A stretch of 64,000 nucleotides of DNA from Nymphaea colorata (taxonomy: Eukaryota > Streptophyta > Magnoliopsida > Nymphaeales > Nymphaeaceae): contig NC_045139.1 of the NCBI RefSeq assembly GCF_008831285.2, forward strand, positions 30,295,206 through 30,359,205. The letters are read 5' to 3'. Each line of letters opens with the position of its first letter. Position 1 is the stretch's first letter. The translations under genes were made by a program, and so were the position numbers. Of this stretch, positions 13,125 to 26,100 are shown one piece after another. Below the pieces are notes generated by a model, which saw only the letters and a list, made by a program, of their open reading frames with translations, ran no database searches and was not told the DNA's origin.

Positions 13125-13301
13125 AGTGGCGGAGCCACTTGTTGGCTGGTGTAGGCAATTGCCCACATCGGCCCAACAAAAATCTTATTATAGTGTTTCA
13201 AGATCATATTGTCATGACTCAAAAATTACATGTTATGCCCACACCAAGCATATATCGGCAACTCAAGTGTCCCTTAGCAAAAAAAATTTGGCTTCGTCAC
13301 T
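13125..13301. mobile_element. hAT-like MITE with terminal inverted repeats
   Basis: The left end is agtggcggagccac; the right end read on the minus strand is agtgacgaagccaaa. The 10-mer gcatgtacat occurs at 13115-13124 and 13302-13311, which fits an 8-bp hAT target duplication extended by chance. The element is 177 bp, too short to code for a transposase. Confidence 0.75.
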
Positions 13302-15849
13302 GCATGTACATAGACTTGACACTCTGGGGATTCAAAACAAGAACTGACCACTACGAATCTACACCGTGACCATTGCACCAACTCTCTCAGGGACAAAAGA
13401 AATTTAGGTTTGCACCATATGCAATTTTCTCTACCAAATCCAAGAATTTGGGTCTGAATCTCGATGACTTGGATCCATGCTTTTCCTCATTCATCCACAA
13501 CTAATGTTGGGCCCTTTGCTAGTGGGATCTATAAGTGGGCTGCCCATTATCAATCATCTTGACCTTCATTCTTTATTTGAAAACCCATATACCAAATTCA
13601 TGTCGAGACATAGTGCACATATCATGCCTTTTCCTAAAATTAGGTCATGATAAGAGAGAGCTCAAAGAGGCTCTCAAGCAGCACTTTGTTTGGCCTCCTA
13701 ATGCTCAAGCAACGTTCTCTAGCATTTCTAATGCTAGTCCCTTTCAAAACAACATTACATCACCTATTATTATTTTTTTCAATTATTTGGAATTTAAGAT
13801 TTTTTTTTCTTATTTTAACACCTCCAATAGAGTATAAAAGGCAACCCAACTATCAAAAGGGCATTGCTTTGTATAATTCAGTTGTGTTGATGGAATATTC
13901 TGGATATATAGTGTCTTACACATGCTTAACCATGCATAATTGGAGTTTCTTTAAATTTACGAAGACATATCTGGACGAGTAGAAATAAGATTCCGGCATT
14001 GGTTGAAGTGCATGTGGGCTTGTATGGGCAATTGAAATTACTTATTCGCATTTTACGGTCCGATGTCAATTGCTTAGTTACATAAAATGGCACCCTCACC
14101 CATTGATTTTATTATTTTTATTTTTTTGAAAGGTCTACCCCTCAGCCAGAAATTTCTGGCTCCACATTAGTTTCTATAGCTTAACCGCCCTTTAGATTTT
14201 CCTCATACTATTTGTTCTCCACTTGTGATAGTTTTCATATAGGTTAAGTTGGTGGAACCTCCTCACAATTGTTTTTGGTTGAGCCTATAGACTTCGCCAG
14301 GACCTGGTACTGAAATTGATCAATTGCGTGTTTCGTGAATATATCTCAATCGATTTTGGAGCAGATTTATGGAACACTTACACTATGTTCCTAATGCCAA
14401 ACAGCCCGTTAGGAACGATTTAGTAATGGAAACAATGGGTTATCATTATGTGAATCTACTTCAAGGATTGGATTGGAGTAGATTCATAGATTCATAGAAT
14501 ACTGTGTTACAGTATTTCATGAGTCTACTCAAAATTTAAGGCAAATTCATGGTACAATTACTGACTGTTACCTTTACAAAACAGCCCATATCAGACATGT
14601 CACTTTTAGTTCCCGAATAAAAATTATATAACTGTCAAAGACAAAGGTAAATTAGAACTAGAATTTTCATTCGAATTCCAGTTTGAGGTAGAATTTGTTT
14701 CTAGAATTTTAATCCTAGAACTAAAATCCAAGGCTAAGTGAATCACTTATCTAGATATTCTTGGGGCACCAGAGGAGCCAGGTGTGCGAACCAGACCTTT
14801 TTACTGCATTGTCAAAGTACTTTATACAATATGACCTTTATAAATATGATTTTCAAAGAAATTTGATAGAAAATGTGCATTAGGTAAATCAATCCTTAGC
14901 TTAAATGCACCCCTTACAGCTTAGTACATCAAAATTTTGGCAGTAGAGAATAATTATTTTTTTAAAAGCATAGTTAATATTAAATTAGTAACCATATAAA
15001 AGGCAAAATTTTGCATTAGTAACCATATAAAAGACACAGTTTTGCATATCATATATGTCACGCTTTGAAGAAGATCATGGATGTTTGGTTTCTTCTGTTA
15101 AAATTTGACGCTGTACGTTTTTTTGTCGATGTTCTTCTACTAAAGAATCCATTACTTTGTTGAAGAACTTTTTGTTTGTCATCAAACTTTGATAGACCAA
15201 CCATCGAAGTTTCAAGACAATCTACACTGTAGATTTCACCTCCCAAAAAATTATAACTTACATATCAATCTAAATTTATGTCCATATCAAACTAAATGTA
15301 TTTTAGTTCGTACAAAAACAAAACACAGAAGATGACCAAAGAGGAGCGACAAGTCGGGCCAAAAAGAGCAAGATCAAGGGCGAAGCCAGAATTTTTTATA
15401 AGGGCGGGCCAAAAGGAGCGATGGCTCGGGCTAAACTAAAAAAAATTGATTTTTTCAATATAAAAAAAACATTATTCTTTGAGTAACTTCGATTTGAAGG
15501 GACATGTAAGCCTCATCACCTTCGTGTGGTTTGTGGTTTCATCCATTTTTTTAGGTGAACAAGAGGTTAACATAAAAAAATGTACACCAGTACATTAATG
15601 AATCATCAAAATAACTGGTGATCAAATATGTTAATATATTTGATTTCAATTAGATATTTCATTGAACCATTTTGATTCAAAATCCGATGCCAAGAAAAAT
15701 TTAATATTTGATTAAGAAACCATATCTAAAAAATGTCATTTGATTGGATTCAAATGAGATTTATTTTTAAAGAGATATCATATTTTAATTCTCTTGCATT
15801 TTGAAAATAGGTCAAATTGAGTTCAAAATTCAGATTCGAATTGCAATAT

Positions 15850-15930
15850 GAATGTAAAAGTCGGATTTGAGTTGAATTTGAATCGTAAAACCGAATGTAA
15901 AAGTCGGATTTGAGTTGAATTTGATTTTTA
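15850..15930. repeat. Tandem duplication, 43-bp period
   Basis: A unit beginning gaatgtaaaagtcggatttg at 15850 recurs at 15893 with near-identical sequence for over 30 bases. It lies just upstream of the presumed transcription start of the plus-strand gene at 16-18.7 kb. Confidence 0.85.
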
Positions 15931-15989
15931 TTTGTGAATATCCGAAAAAAAGAATACAGATTATCCAATTCGAATCCGAGATCCGTTAA

Positions 15990-17835
15990 CAGCTCGCCCT
16001 TTCGTCGCGTTCGACCACACCGTCGCCCCGACCGACCGAAGAAAGAAGCTGTGTGGTGCTGTGCTGCCCCGCCTGCTGCTCGAGCCCCTCGCGGTTCAAC
16101 CTTCGACCTACCGCCAGAGAGTCGCGCTGTCCACCCTTCACCCGCTGCATCTCTCTCTCTTCTTCTTCTTTTTATTCGTCGCTCTTCGGTTCTTCTTCGT
16201 TTTCCTGATTTGCCGCTGATGCTTTGCCCGGTCTGTAAGTCTCTCTCTCTCCCCCTCTCCCTCTCTATCCTTATTCTGATTTGGGGGTTTTGGTTCGGGC
16301 CTCCTGATTTGACCGTTCTGATTGCGGATTTGGGCGTTTTTCTTTGAAAGTTATTTTCTTTTTCCATTGTCCTTCAATTCCGATGTTGAAATGCTACGGG
16401 ACCTTTATAGCAGAGGCATTGGATGTAAACCAACTTCTGGTTGCAGATGCATAAGTCTTCATATGTCCTCAACATCAGACAGTTTGAGAAGCGCAGAGCC
16501 TGAATTCAGTTCTCCTGTTTTGTACTATAACATTGCAATAATGGTTGAAATTCCTACAGTATCAAAAGGTCCAGTCGCAACTGGTTGGAATTCCTACATG
16601 TTCATGTATCTGCATTTTAGATTTTTACATATTTCTACAGTGTCCAGTCACCGAGAACTAGAAAAGGACCACAAAAACAGAAAGTAAAATATCAAGGAAC
16701 AACTGCCACTTTTCATGTTATTCTTTTTCCAATTTCATTGATCTAGTTAGGAACGTTAGCAGAAGAAAGACCCTTAGTCGGTGTTTCTGCCCTCTTATTC
16801 TGTGAAAACATCTAGTTAGTCCAACCCTGACCAGGCGTTTGGACAAGCAAAATTGTCAAATACCACGCATACCAATCTCTGTTGACTGTTGGAGAAATAA
16901 CGCGAACTCCTTGAGATACAAGTCTATAAAGTTAAGCCTACATGTATATTTTGTCACCACAAATGCGTGCAATTTGCTGTATCCTTATAGTGGTCATCCC
17001 CGTGCATGGTGATGTGGGGTTGTAGGATTGGTAGAAGCAACCCAGTCAACCTACGTGTATGTGCAAGAGATCTTTCATGATTGGAAAGGGTGGGCAATTT
17101 GAGCTTTTGCTTTGTGTCTTCTAGTTCTCTGCATAAGTTACAGCATATATAATTTTGGCTTAGAGGTGCTAATCATGAAGTTTTTTTATGACCTTGGCTA
17201 ATTATTAAGTCCCTGGAACTAAGTATTGTTTGTTTTTATAAGAAACCAAATCTGAACGTATCTGAACCTTCTATGCTGTTAGCCTGTTACATATTTGATA
17301 CTACAATCCGAGTTCATGCATCTTAAGATTTTCTTTACTTTATTTGTCAAGGTAACCTGCAAATATAGTTTCTGTTACAAATGACAGCAAAATGTATTTG
17401 CATTATGATTGAGTGTTTTACTTCTGGCTGCAGGGATGATGGTTCTTTTACGTACATCTTATGGTGGCTCTTATTCATGAGTGGTTCTCTCTCACCATAC
17501 GTTCCTTTCAATATTGCTATCCATCTTTTCGGATCTTGTTTCACAAGTGTTGCTATCAGTATCTGTGTTCACTCCCATAAATTCTTGATAACATCTATCT
17601 CTCTGGTTGGTTGGAGTTTGAATAGGTGGGATGTGAATATTAAGTGTTCAAGGTTCTTTGCAATGCCAATTCCAGAGGAACCAATATGATGTTGTTCTCA
17701 AATTCAGGGTATTCAGGAGAAACAAATGGGTGTGGATATAGGACCCATGCATCATTAGGTTGATCAAATGCTCTAGATAATATTAAACTTGGAGTAGTTA
17801 GTGCAAGCTATTTTTGTACAAATTAAGCCCCACAG
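15990..17835 (+). promoter_or_regulatory. Probable promoter and 5' UTR with intron(s) of the downstream gene
   Basis: A CG- and CT-rich stretch from about 15990 to 16270 looks like a plant 5' UTR. A consensus donor (gtaagt) starts at 16235, and an acceptor (cccacag) ends at 17835, ten bases before the first ATG. Joining these gives a 5' UTR intron of about 1.6 kb; further acceptor-like sites at about 16446 and 17434 allow alternatives. This is inferred from splice motifs only. An ATG at 16219 would open a short out-of-frame upstream ORF in the spliced form. Confidence 0.45.
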
Positions 17836-17844
17836 GTGTCAGCA

Positions 17845-18684
17845 ATGTCTCATTCTGCAGATGCAGACTCTGTTAAGAGTGTGTTCTTGTCTGCAGTTCA
17901 GTTCGCTACGTCTACTCATTCATTCCCTCCTTTTATTGATGATTTAAAATTATCAGCCCAGGAACAAGTGGAGTACATGCTAGTAGAAGATCAACATGCA
18001 CCACTATTTATAAATGATGATCATGTGAAATCTGAGCTGAGAACTTGTCTTTCAAAGATGTTCTCTTTGTTTGAGGTTCAAGCATGCTCACTTTTATTAC
18101 AATCTGATGATTCATTGGAAGCAGCTGCAAAGATGGCCCTGAGTAGTCTATCAGATATTGAATGGATATGTAAGATTCTTCCAAAGATGGATTTAATGAA
18201 GGATTTTGTAGTTAGTTGGTTATGCATTTCGGAGAAAATTTTAGCTATTCTTCGAGAGGAGAACATTGATACCTTCTTGTGGGCATTCAAACTAAAGCTC
18301 TTAGAAGTATTGGGCAAAGTATTAGAAGCAATAGGGTATGGAAATGTTGTTCTTCCAACAGCTGCCCGTGTATGCATGTTGAAACTCTGGCTCCCATACA
18401 TACGGAAGTGGAAGCTTCTATTAGATCTTCACGACAGCAGCGATCAGTTATGTATGTACAAGATTGATTCAGACCTTTGTCACAACATTGAAGCTGCAAT
18501 TGTCTCACTTGTTTTGGCACTGCCATCTAACGATCAAGCTGAAATTTTCTCTGATTGGTTAACTGCTGAAAAAGTAACGTATCCTGATTTAAGTGAAGCA
18601 TTTGAGCTCTGGTGTTTCAGGTCCAAAGCTGCAAAAAGGAGATGCATGGCGGGTGAGAATGGTGTTGGAGCCGCCCCACTATGA
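17845..18684 (+). CDS. At3g05675-like protein lacking the BTB/POZ domain
   Basis: A single open frame of 279 residues from the first ATG. The frame is open a little further, to a GTG at 17836 next to a splice acceptor, with a stop just before that. Conserved blocks of the plant family typified by BTB/POZ protein At3g05675 are visible. They include SAVQFATSTHSFPPF, LKLSAQEQVEYML, KVLEAIGYGNVVLPTAARVCMLKLWLPYIRK, ALPSNDQAEIFSDWL and PDLSEAFELWCFRSKAAKRR. These correspond to roughly the C-terminal 60% of the family. The N-terminal BTB domain, used by relatives to bind CUL3-type E3 ligases, is not encoded upstream in any plus-strand frame I can see. It may be a genuinely short protein, a 5'-truncated paralogue, or a gene whose BTB exon was lost to rearrangement. 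Function is not known from sequence alone. Confidence 0.8.
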   Translation: MSHSADADSVKSVFLSAVQFATSTHSFPPFIDDLKLSAQEQVEYMLVEDQHAPLFINDDHVKSELRTCLSKMFSLFEVQACSLLLQSDDSLEAAAKMALSSLSDIEWICKILPKMDLMKDFVVSWLCISEKILAILREENIDTFLWAFKLKLLEVLGKVLEAIGYGNVVLPTAARVCMLKLWLPYIRKWKLLLDLHDSSDQLCMYKIDSDLCHNIEAAIVSLVLALPSNDQAEIFSDWLTAEKVTYPDLSEAFELWCFRSKAAKRRCMAGENGVGAAPL

Positions 18685-20045
18685 AAGATATTTCATGTCG
18701 ACTCTTGAACCTGTTACATAGCATAGTTAGTGGTCTGTGTTGATTCTTGGGCCTATTATCTAGCTTCTGTTGTGGAAAACTGGAATTCTCTGCTTAAGAA
18801 GGAAACACATGCGAACTGAAAATTCTATCTTCCAAGGCTTCAACTTCAGCAAGTTAATCTAAATTTTGAAGGACAGGCAGTTTATGGCATGTTGGGAGAT
18901 CAAATTTCCAAAGAAGTTGAGGTTCTGTAACTGTTTTAGGCCCTTGTGAACTAAATCTCCTGTTGGAGAAATCTTTTTTTTCCCGCTGGTTTAAGCACAA
19001 AGTGCTTTTTTAGCAGATATAAAAAAGCATTAGCCCAACAATTTTCAAGCGATATTGTTACTATGGAATAGCGAAGTGTGATCTTTGCTAATCTCAGAAG
19101 CGTGCCACTGAACATTTTTTGCCGACTGTTCAACCATGCTGATCCAGCCACAGGTACAAAATCCACAATGTCGTATGTTTGTTTATGCTTGCCTTGGAGA
19201 TATAGAGAAAAGATAAAGCAAACTAAACTGCACAGAGGATAAACGGTCGGAAGTCGTATTCAGATCTCATTGGTAGAGCAATATATGGAAAAGGTTGGAA
19301 CCACGCCCTCATGGCTTGTTTTCTTGAAAAGCCTTGAATTTGTTTATTGTGTACTCGAGTCACATACATCATGGTATCCGATTGAGCTAATCATGTGTTC
19401 AAAGTAATTATAGACTTGGCCGCTAAAATTGATTTGTTCCATGCTCTATCAGAAGTTGTGCCTTTGTAACACAGAACGAGTCAATTCCGAATAAGCTGTT
19501 TGTATGGAGTACTCTGGCGAAATTAATATATGGGAAGTCTGCGTTGGCGACTTTGACTTGGACCTTTCTTTCATATTTAGCAATATTGAGTTGGGATCAA
19601 TTCTTTGAAAGGTTCTGGAGGCTAGTTGCTTTCATCAACCCCTCTTCAGACTTTCTGAATAAAGTTCTGTAAAATTGAAGAGTGCCACCGTCAAATCAAT
19701 TCTTGATGAAGTAAAAGAGACTTGAGAATCAAGTTATATACTAAAAAACATGCTTGTCCAAGGTATAAATAGCATTTTACGAGTTTTAGTGAAAATCAGC
19801 ATTTCAAACTTTCTTGTCTGCTTTCTCGGTTTTATGAAGAACACTTACCTGTGCTTTCCCTGTCTCTTGGCGATCTCTGGGAGAAAAGAGGGGTAGCCCA
19901 TGATTTTATGCCGATGCAACCTGACTTTTACAACTCTTTACTGAAAACAAGAAATGTCGTATATATATCATTATACAAATGAGATTTCCTACAAAACAAC
20001 AAGTGAAAAAAGAAACAAAGATAATTAATTTCCTGACACAACTGT

Positions 20046-20345
20046 CCACTGACAAGAAGAGAATTATTTAATTTAAATAACTGACAAAAAAGAAAACACC
20101 CATTTAAAAACGGGATAAGTTTTCTGTACTGAATCCAAACAAAAATCGAGAAAAAAGGGCATGAATGTCACTTCAAAGCTTAGGTTTTATCCACTGACAA
20201 GGAGAAAATTGTTTAACCTAACTATCAAAATGACAAAAAAGAAAACGCCCATTCTAAAACGGGATAAGTTGTCTGCATAGAATGCAAACAAACAAAAATC
20301 GAAAAAAAAAAAAAGGCATGAATGTCACCTCAAAAGCTTAGGTTA
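20046..20345. repeat. Tandem duplication, 145-bp unit, two copies
   Basis: ccactgacaag begins copies at 20046 and 20191. Both contain gacaaaaaagaaaac, acgggataagtt, caaaaatcga and ggcatgaatgtcac in the same order, and both end with aaagcttaggtt. Divergence between copies is modest, with small indels in A-runs. Confidence 0.9.
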
Positions 20346-20896
20346 GAAAGTCAAGACCGTCACATGTCTGCCTTTACCTCGAGAGTTGGAATAATCACAC
20401 TTCTCGAAAAAGGGGAAATAATTCTACCTTGAGTGGGGGCGATGGAGATTCCGATGCCGCTAAATCATAATTTGTCAATAACTGCGACTAGTGAATTGGG
20501 TGCGGTGGCTCTTTAGCGGCTGCCAATCAATTGATAAGATTTGGATATATTCTTCTTTAATTAGTCAGCAGGAGAAACACGCTTTTTAGTTAGCTGCGGG
20601 CACCATAACTAACAAAAATTCATGTACGATTTGGTTTTTCATCAACTTTTCGAAATTTAGCTCTTTTGGCTCCTAAGCTATGGTTAAAACATATGTACAA
20701 GAAAAGTTTGATTTTTATTACCAAAATTTTCATGTTATAAGAGTAATTTATTTTTGGAATTTAAATCATTAAAAGGACATTATGGCGTTGTTAAAGTAAA
20801 AAATGACTAACTCAATATATGTTTATCATCAAATTGCTCTTACGATTACATCTATAAGGTTAGTTGCAAAAAAAAAAAAACACTTCAATTTACTAA

Positions 20897-21029
<133 letters not shown>

Positions 21030-21392
21030 CAAACCTTCATATATCATACTTTTATTGGAATCTTCTGTGCCATTGATTCCAATGACATTACATAATAGAG
21101 ATTAAATTCTAAATATAAAAATGTAACTTTTTTCATGAGTTCAAAATAACTTTTTTCATGAGTTCAAAATACCCCTCAAGAGAGAGAGAATGGAAGAAGG
21201 AAACAAGTAAGCTCCCTTATATTAAACTTTTGTCTCCTTTGAGAGGTTAATTTTAAACTTTTGAAAAAATAACTTAATTTAATTTATATTTTTGTGACTT
21301 ATTCTCCGTTGTGATTTTCATGGAAACGATGGATTAGATGATTTCCATCAAGTATAGTATATAAGACTTGATATCTATATAAGACTTGTATA

Positions 21393-21394
<2 letters not shown>

Positions 21395-21468
<74 letters not shown>
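21395..21468. repeat. Compound microsatellite (AT)n-(AG)n
   Basis: Roughly 39 bases of TA repeats joined directly to about 35 bases of GA repeats. Confidence 0.95.
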
Positions 21469-21470
<2 letters not shown>

Positions 21471-22227
21471 ATTGAGTCTTTAACGATCGATTTAACCATA
21501 CAAACTTGACCGGATCATCCTCAAAGAATCACGTGAATACTATGTATGCGACCAATATTCCAGACCATTGATCTTGTTGGTTTTATAGAATTCGATTTTG
21601 CACGTCGGTTTCCAATGTTCTTCTTTGGGAACAATATAGTTTAAAACATTCAACCACATTTATTCGATAAGATTATTTGTGAAAAGATGGCTGTGATAAT
21701 CCATATATTGGATAATCAGACGTAAAGTTGAATTCAATGTCAAATATTATTTGATGGCTAAAAATTAAAAAATTATTGGTAAAAAGCAATCGCCATAAAA
21801 TATATTAACAACAATTTATAGTATAACAATAATTTGTGGTGCTTTTTAGCAAAGATTTACGGTGTTTACAATGATGTGTTTGTCAATAGATTTGAATCCC
21901 CCTAAGGATTCAAATTTGTTGGAAATAAGACGGTGATAAATTAAGAAATCATATGCTGAAAAACAATCACCATATGAGCATGGTACAACAACAGTTTGTG
22001 GTACATTTAGCAAAGTTTTATGGTGTTTTAGTAATAGATTTTTAATTTTTAGTTATTCGGCAATATCTATAGCCTGTTAAATTTAAATTCTCACATATAT
22101 AATATATACATATATGTGTATGATACCTGATGTATTGCATTGGGTGGCGTGTTTAATTATAATTACTTAATGAATTGCATCGGGTGGCTACAATTGAAAG
22201 GACATAAGATAATTTCAGATATCTTTA

Positions 22228-22790
<563 letters not shown>

Positions 22791-24565
22791 GTGGGAACAA
22801 ACAGAGACAGACCTAAAATGTGGGTCATAGCTGTTTCTCTATTATTCAGTTCTTTCGAAGAAGTGAGGGCTCCCTTTGATCAATGCATGCATTTTGGTAG
22901 CCAGATCTATGTTTGGCGAGAAATTTCTTTTAGAAGTCAAACAATACTTGCCTTGGAACACATGGGTAGACCAGATCCTCCTTCTGCTAGCTTGTTGAAA
23001 CTCGCCCCATATTAAAAATTGTATAAAACGGCAATAAAGTATTGATTCACATTGAAATTGGCAGCAACTCTAGATGCAAATGAAATCTAGAATTTGATGA
23101 GTTCTAAGTGCAAGACTCAATCTTTTGTATCTTACAAACGCAGTAATTTTTCTTATGCTTTCAGGTCTCCAAACAGTGGTCAGTTCCTGAACCTGGAGGC
23201 CCGTTTCCCTCATCAAACAGGAAGAAATTTTCTTCGGCTATAGAATGGATTTAAAAAGAAAAAGAACTATGCCCTCAAATGGGAAAAACAATACTCTCGC
23301 GCCGCCATGTGAAGGGTCGACGACCAAAGCCGATGGTAGCCACTGCTTAGTCTAAAGTATGAGTATATTCGGGCCGTAGTTTTCTGATTCTTCAACTTTC
23401 TTTTTCAACAAAGGCACTATCATGAAAAGTCTCAAGAGATCAGAGCTCCTATTTTTTTCTACATTCACCAAAATCGTGACAACTAATGGTTTTTGCTTGG
23501 AGAATCTGGTTCTCCAAAGACTCTCTCTCTCTCTCTCTCTCATACACAGACACACACCGGTGTTCATGCATTTTTCAACAAAGTTTATAGTGTAAGATGA
23601 GCTTATTGTTGCTCCTAAATCTCTCCATGAAGAATGTACAGGGGAAAACCTCAAGCTTTTGGAACCATAACATATAACCTGCTCGAGTTTAAACTCTCAT
23701 CTAAGGAAATTAATACATATTTGTAACACCATGTATTACTTGGACCAGAAAATGTGAAAAACTTAAAAAAACAACTATGGTGGTTTCCGGATCAGAGACA
23801 GCTTGATCATGCTAGTTTGCTCAATTGTTCGTATATATTTGAATGAACCAAAATTGTTTCTAGGGTTAAGTAGGTGACCAGCTCAATTCCATGAACAACT
23901 TTGCTCATTCAAAGATCAGCCCGTAGTCAGGATCCTACATTTCATGAACTATATTGAAAACTCAAGTACGTGTGACTGTCGGCCAAGTCACACAAGTTCG
24001 CTCGAAAATTAAAACAAAATCCAAGTCCAGCCATTTCACGTGATGAGACAATTCCATGGAGGATCTCCATAGAGAAAAAAAATGATCTGGTTTTCACGTC
24101 AGGAATGTCGAAAACCTTTTTCTTGGCAGAATTATGGTAGTGCTTACACATGGAATAATTTCCGGGTAATACAATGAAGTTCAAAAGTAATGATATTGTT
24201 GAATGATGAGTACGAGATTGAGCATATAATGTAACAAAAACAGCAGCTGCAGAAGAAGAAGAAGGGGCGGCTTATCCTTTTTCATAATAAAGAAACTAGA
24301 AAACTTTAATCCGAAGAAATTACAAGCAAAAGAATTCTCTTAAGTGTGTTACTAATGCAACACGTTCTGGTCAAGATTATGTACAATCCATGTATGAACA
24401 ATTGCCAGTTGCCTGTTCCAGGCAACCTTACACACATCCACTTCTGATCTTCAAAAAGAATAACAAGCAATAATCTAATGGAAGCGTCTCTAACTATGCT
24501 TTCATTTTAAATCCTATTAATCACAGTAAAAAAATACGCAGTTGCACCAAAGAAAGGAAAGCCAG

Positions 24566-25816
24566 CTATCCACTCATCTCACCAACTGCCTTAAAAACTG
24601 ACGACAATCCATTCAAAGGAACACAAGGAGATTCCTTCCATTGTCTTCCATGCAACCTGAGAATCTCCCTGGCCTTCTCCTTCGTCTTCAAATGGCACTC
24701 CATCTGCAAAACCATGCAGATCTTCATAACAGCACCCACATCCACCATTTCTTGGATCAACTCAGGAGATGAAGAGTACTTGGACACCAACAACAGCACC
24801 TTCACTGCCTTCTCGTTTGCAGTATGAGAGACCCTGAAAATCTTCCTTGACACAACAGCAACACCCATGGGATGACTCACAAACGCTGCTCTTCCCTCTG
24901 CCCTACCACAAAGCAATTCCAGCACCGCCAACAAGGTTTCACACCTTTTTCTCTCGTTGTTCTCTGCTAGAAACTCGATAATCACGGGAAGAACGCCGGC
25001 CTCTACTGCTCTGAGCCTGTTCTTGCCCCAAGGGCACACCTCCATGAGTATGGAAAGCGCGGCGCTCGTCGCCTGGTTCGAGTTCTGGTCCTTCAAGATC
25101 TCGACCACCCCGTCGAAGAGCTCGGCCTTTAGGTCCATGAAGAAGTTGTGATGCATCACCTTGAACATCGATCTCAGAATTGTAACACCATGAACTCTAG
25201 CAACATAACTTCCTCTCTGCAACACCCATGATAGACATTCCGTCAGGCCTATGCCGGCGAGCTTGGTCGAAATTTCTGGAGTCATGTCGAGAAGAGAAAG
25301 AACGCTCAGAGACTCCTCCCCACCAATCTCGTTTTCAAATTGGCTTATGACCAGCCCTCGCGAGTAATTGTCCACCACTAGAGAGGCTGCCACCTGAATT
25401 AGACCTGCTTCTTCCATCAGCTTCTTGTTGGAATTGTTCTCTTTCACCAGTGATTTAATCCGCCTGAGGGACTTCAAACCTGAATCCGGGGAGGACGCGT
25501 CTTCCATGAGCTTACGAGCCACCTCGACGGAGATGGTGGCGCATGGCACGAGGGAGGAGGACTCGGCGGGGGAGGAGGTGGACGGATTTGCGGCACGCCA
25601 TGAGTCGATGAGGCGTTGGAGGGTGCAGTTTGGGATGAAGGAGCAGTCCGTCAGGGTCTGCTTCGTTACTGGGCAGGTCGTCTTCTTGTAGAGGAAGAGC
25701 CATCTGTGGATATTCTCCCTGTCGAACGTTATGCCGGTGGAGATGGTGACGGGGTCCTTCATCATCAGCAGAGAGATGGGGCAGAGGAAGAAGGGTGGGA
25801 TCTCAGGACCATCCAT
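24566..25816 (-). CDS. U-box E3 ubiquitin ligase, PUB22/23/24-like
   Basis: An intronless frame of 416 residues starting at the ATG at 25816 (MDGPEIPPFFLCPISL). The open frame runs 15 codons further but opens with TTG, so it is not a likely start. The U-box covers about residues 7-75, with the CPI (12-14), DPVTISTGITFDR (21-33) and CPVTKQ (48-53) blocks that contact the E2. The remainder, about 105-405, is helical sequence fitting ARM-type repeats. This layout, the length and the lack of introns match plant U-box/ARM ligases of the PUB20-25 group. Some members (PUB22, 23 and 24 in Arabidopsis) dampen immune and drought responses by ubiquitinating targets such as exocyst or proteasome components. 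Which orthologue this is, and its substrates, cannot be told here. The 5' flank has a CT-rich leader and one W-box-like TTGACC. Confidence 0.93.
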   Translation of the reverse strand: MDGPEIPPFFLCPISLLMMKDPVTISTGITFDRENIHRWLFLYKKTTCPVTKQTLTDCSFIPNCTLQRLIDSWRAANPSTSSPAESSSLVPCATISVEVARKLMEDASSPDSGLKSLRRIKSLVKENNSNKKLMEEAGLIQVAASLVVDNYSRGLVISQFENEIGGEESLSVLSLLDMTPEISTKLAGIGLTECLSWVLQRGSYVARVHGVTILRSMFKVMHHNFFMDLKAELFDGVVEILKDQNSNQATSAALSILMEVCPWGKNRLRAVEAGVLPVIIEFLAENNERKRCETLLAVLELLCGRAEGRAAFVSHPMGVAVVSRKIFRVSHTANEKAVKVLLLVSKYSSSPELIQEMVDVGAVMKICMVLQMECHLKTKEKAREILRLHGRQWKESPCVPLNGLSSVFKAVGEMSG

Positions 25817-26094
25817 TGAAGATGGCACCACCAAGTTGGGAATCAAAGGAACTGAAAACAAAACAAATGGATGATCTGCTTCTGAGCTCTGATCTAAGAG
25901 CTTGTTGATGTTTTTGATCTCAGAGAGAGATTGAGAGAGAAAGAGAGATTTTCTCTATTTTTTCTGTCTGGATCGATCACAATTTTCTGGTGGTGCTTTT
26001 GAAGAAGTAGATGATGTTGTTAGAGAAAATAAGAATTGATTCCGTTTTTATTTGCTTCTCTCTGTCTCTCTCATGCCTTCACCAAGCCACAGTT

Positions 26095-26100
26095 TTGACC
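26095..26100 (+). promoter_or_regulatory. W-box-like TTGACC upstream of the U-box gene
   Basis: A TTGACC core occurs about 280 bases upstream of the start codon of the minus-strand U-box gene. Related ligases are pathogen-responsive and WRKY factors bind this core, but a single copy may be chance. Confidence 0.25.

Larger units (their letters stand above)
10960..15990. other. Repeat-rich intergenic region
   Basis: Contains two hAT-like MITEs with target duplications (11859-12031 and 13125-13301). A hAT-end-like fragment with agggcgaagccagaattt lies near 15372-15400, and an inverted cagccagaaatttctggct lies near 14153. A palindromic repeat family member sits at about 14390-14585. There are several poly-T and poly-A tracts and a short (TA)n at 11793-11815. 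No open frame here resembles a known protein. In particular, no BTB domain exon for the downstream gene was found on the plus strand. Confidence 0.65.

Noticed and set aside
15750-16367. 205-codon minus-strand frame
   Set aside because: It lies antisense to the CT-rich leader of the plus-strand gene, is Arg-rich from GC/CT composition, and matches no domain.
17836-18684. Start of the At3g05675-like ORF at 17836
   Set aside because: This codon is GTG directly after a splice acceptor. The first ATG is at 17845.
24566-25861. 431-codon version of the U-box protein
   Set aside because: The extra 15 codons begin with TTG. The first ATG is at 25816 and gives the N-terminus usual for the family.
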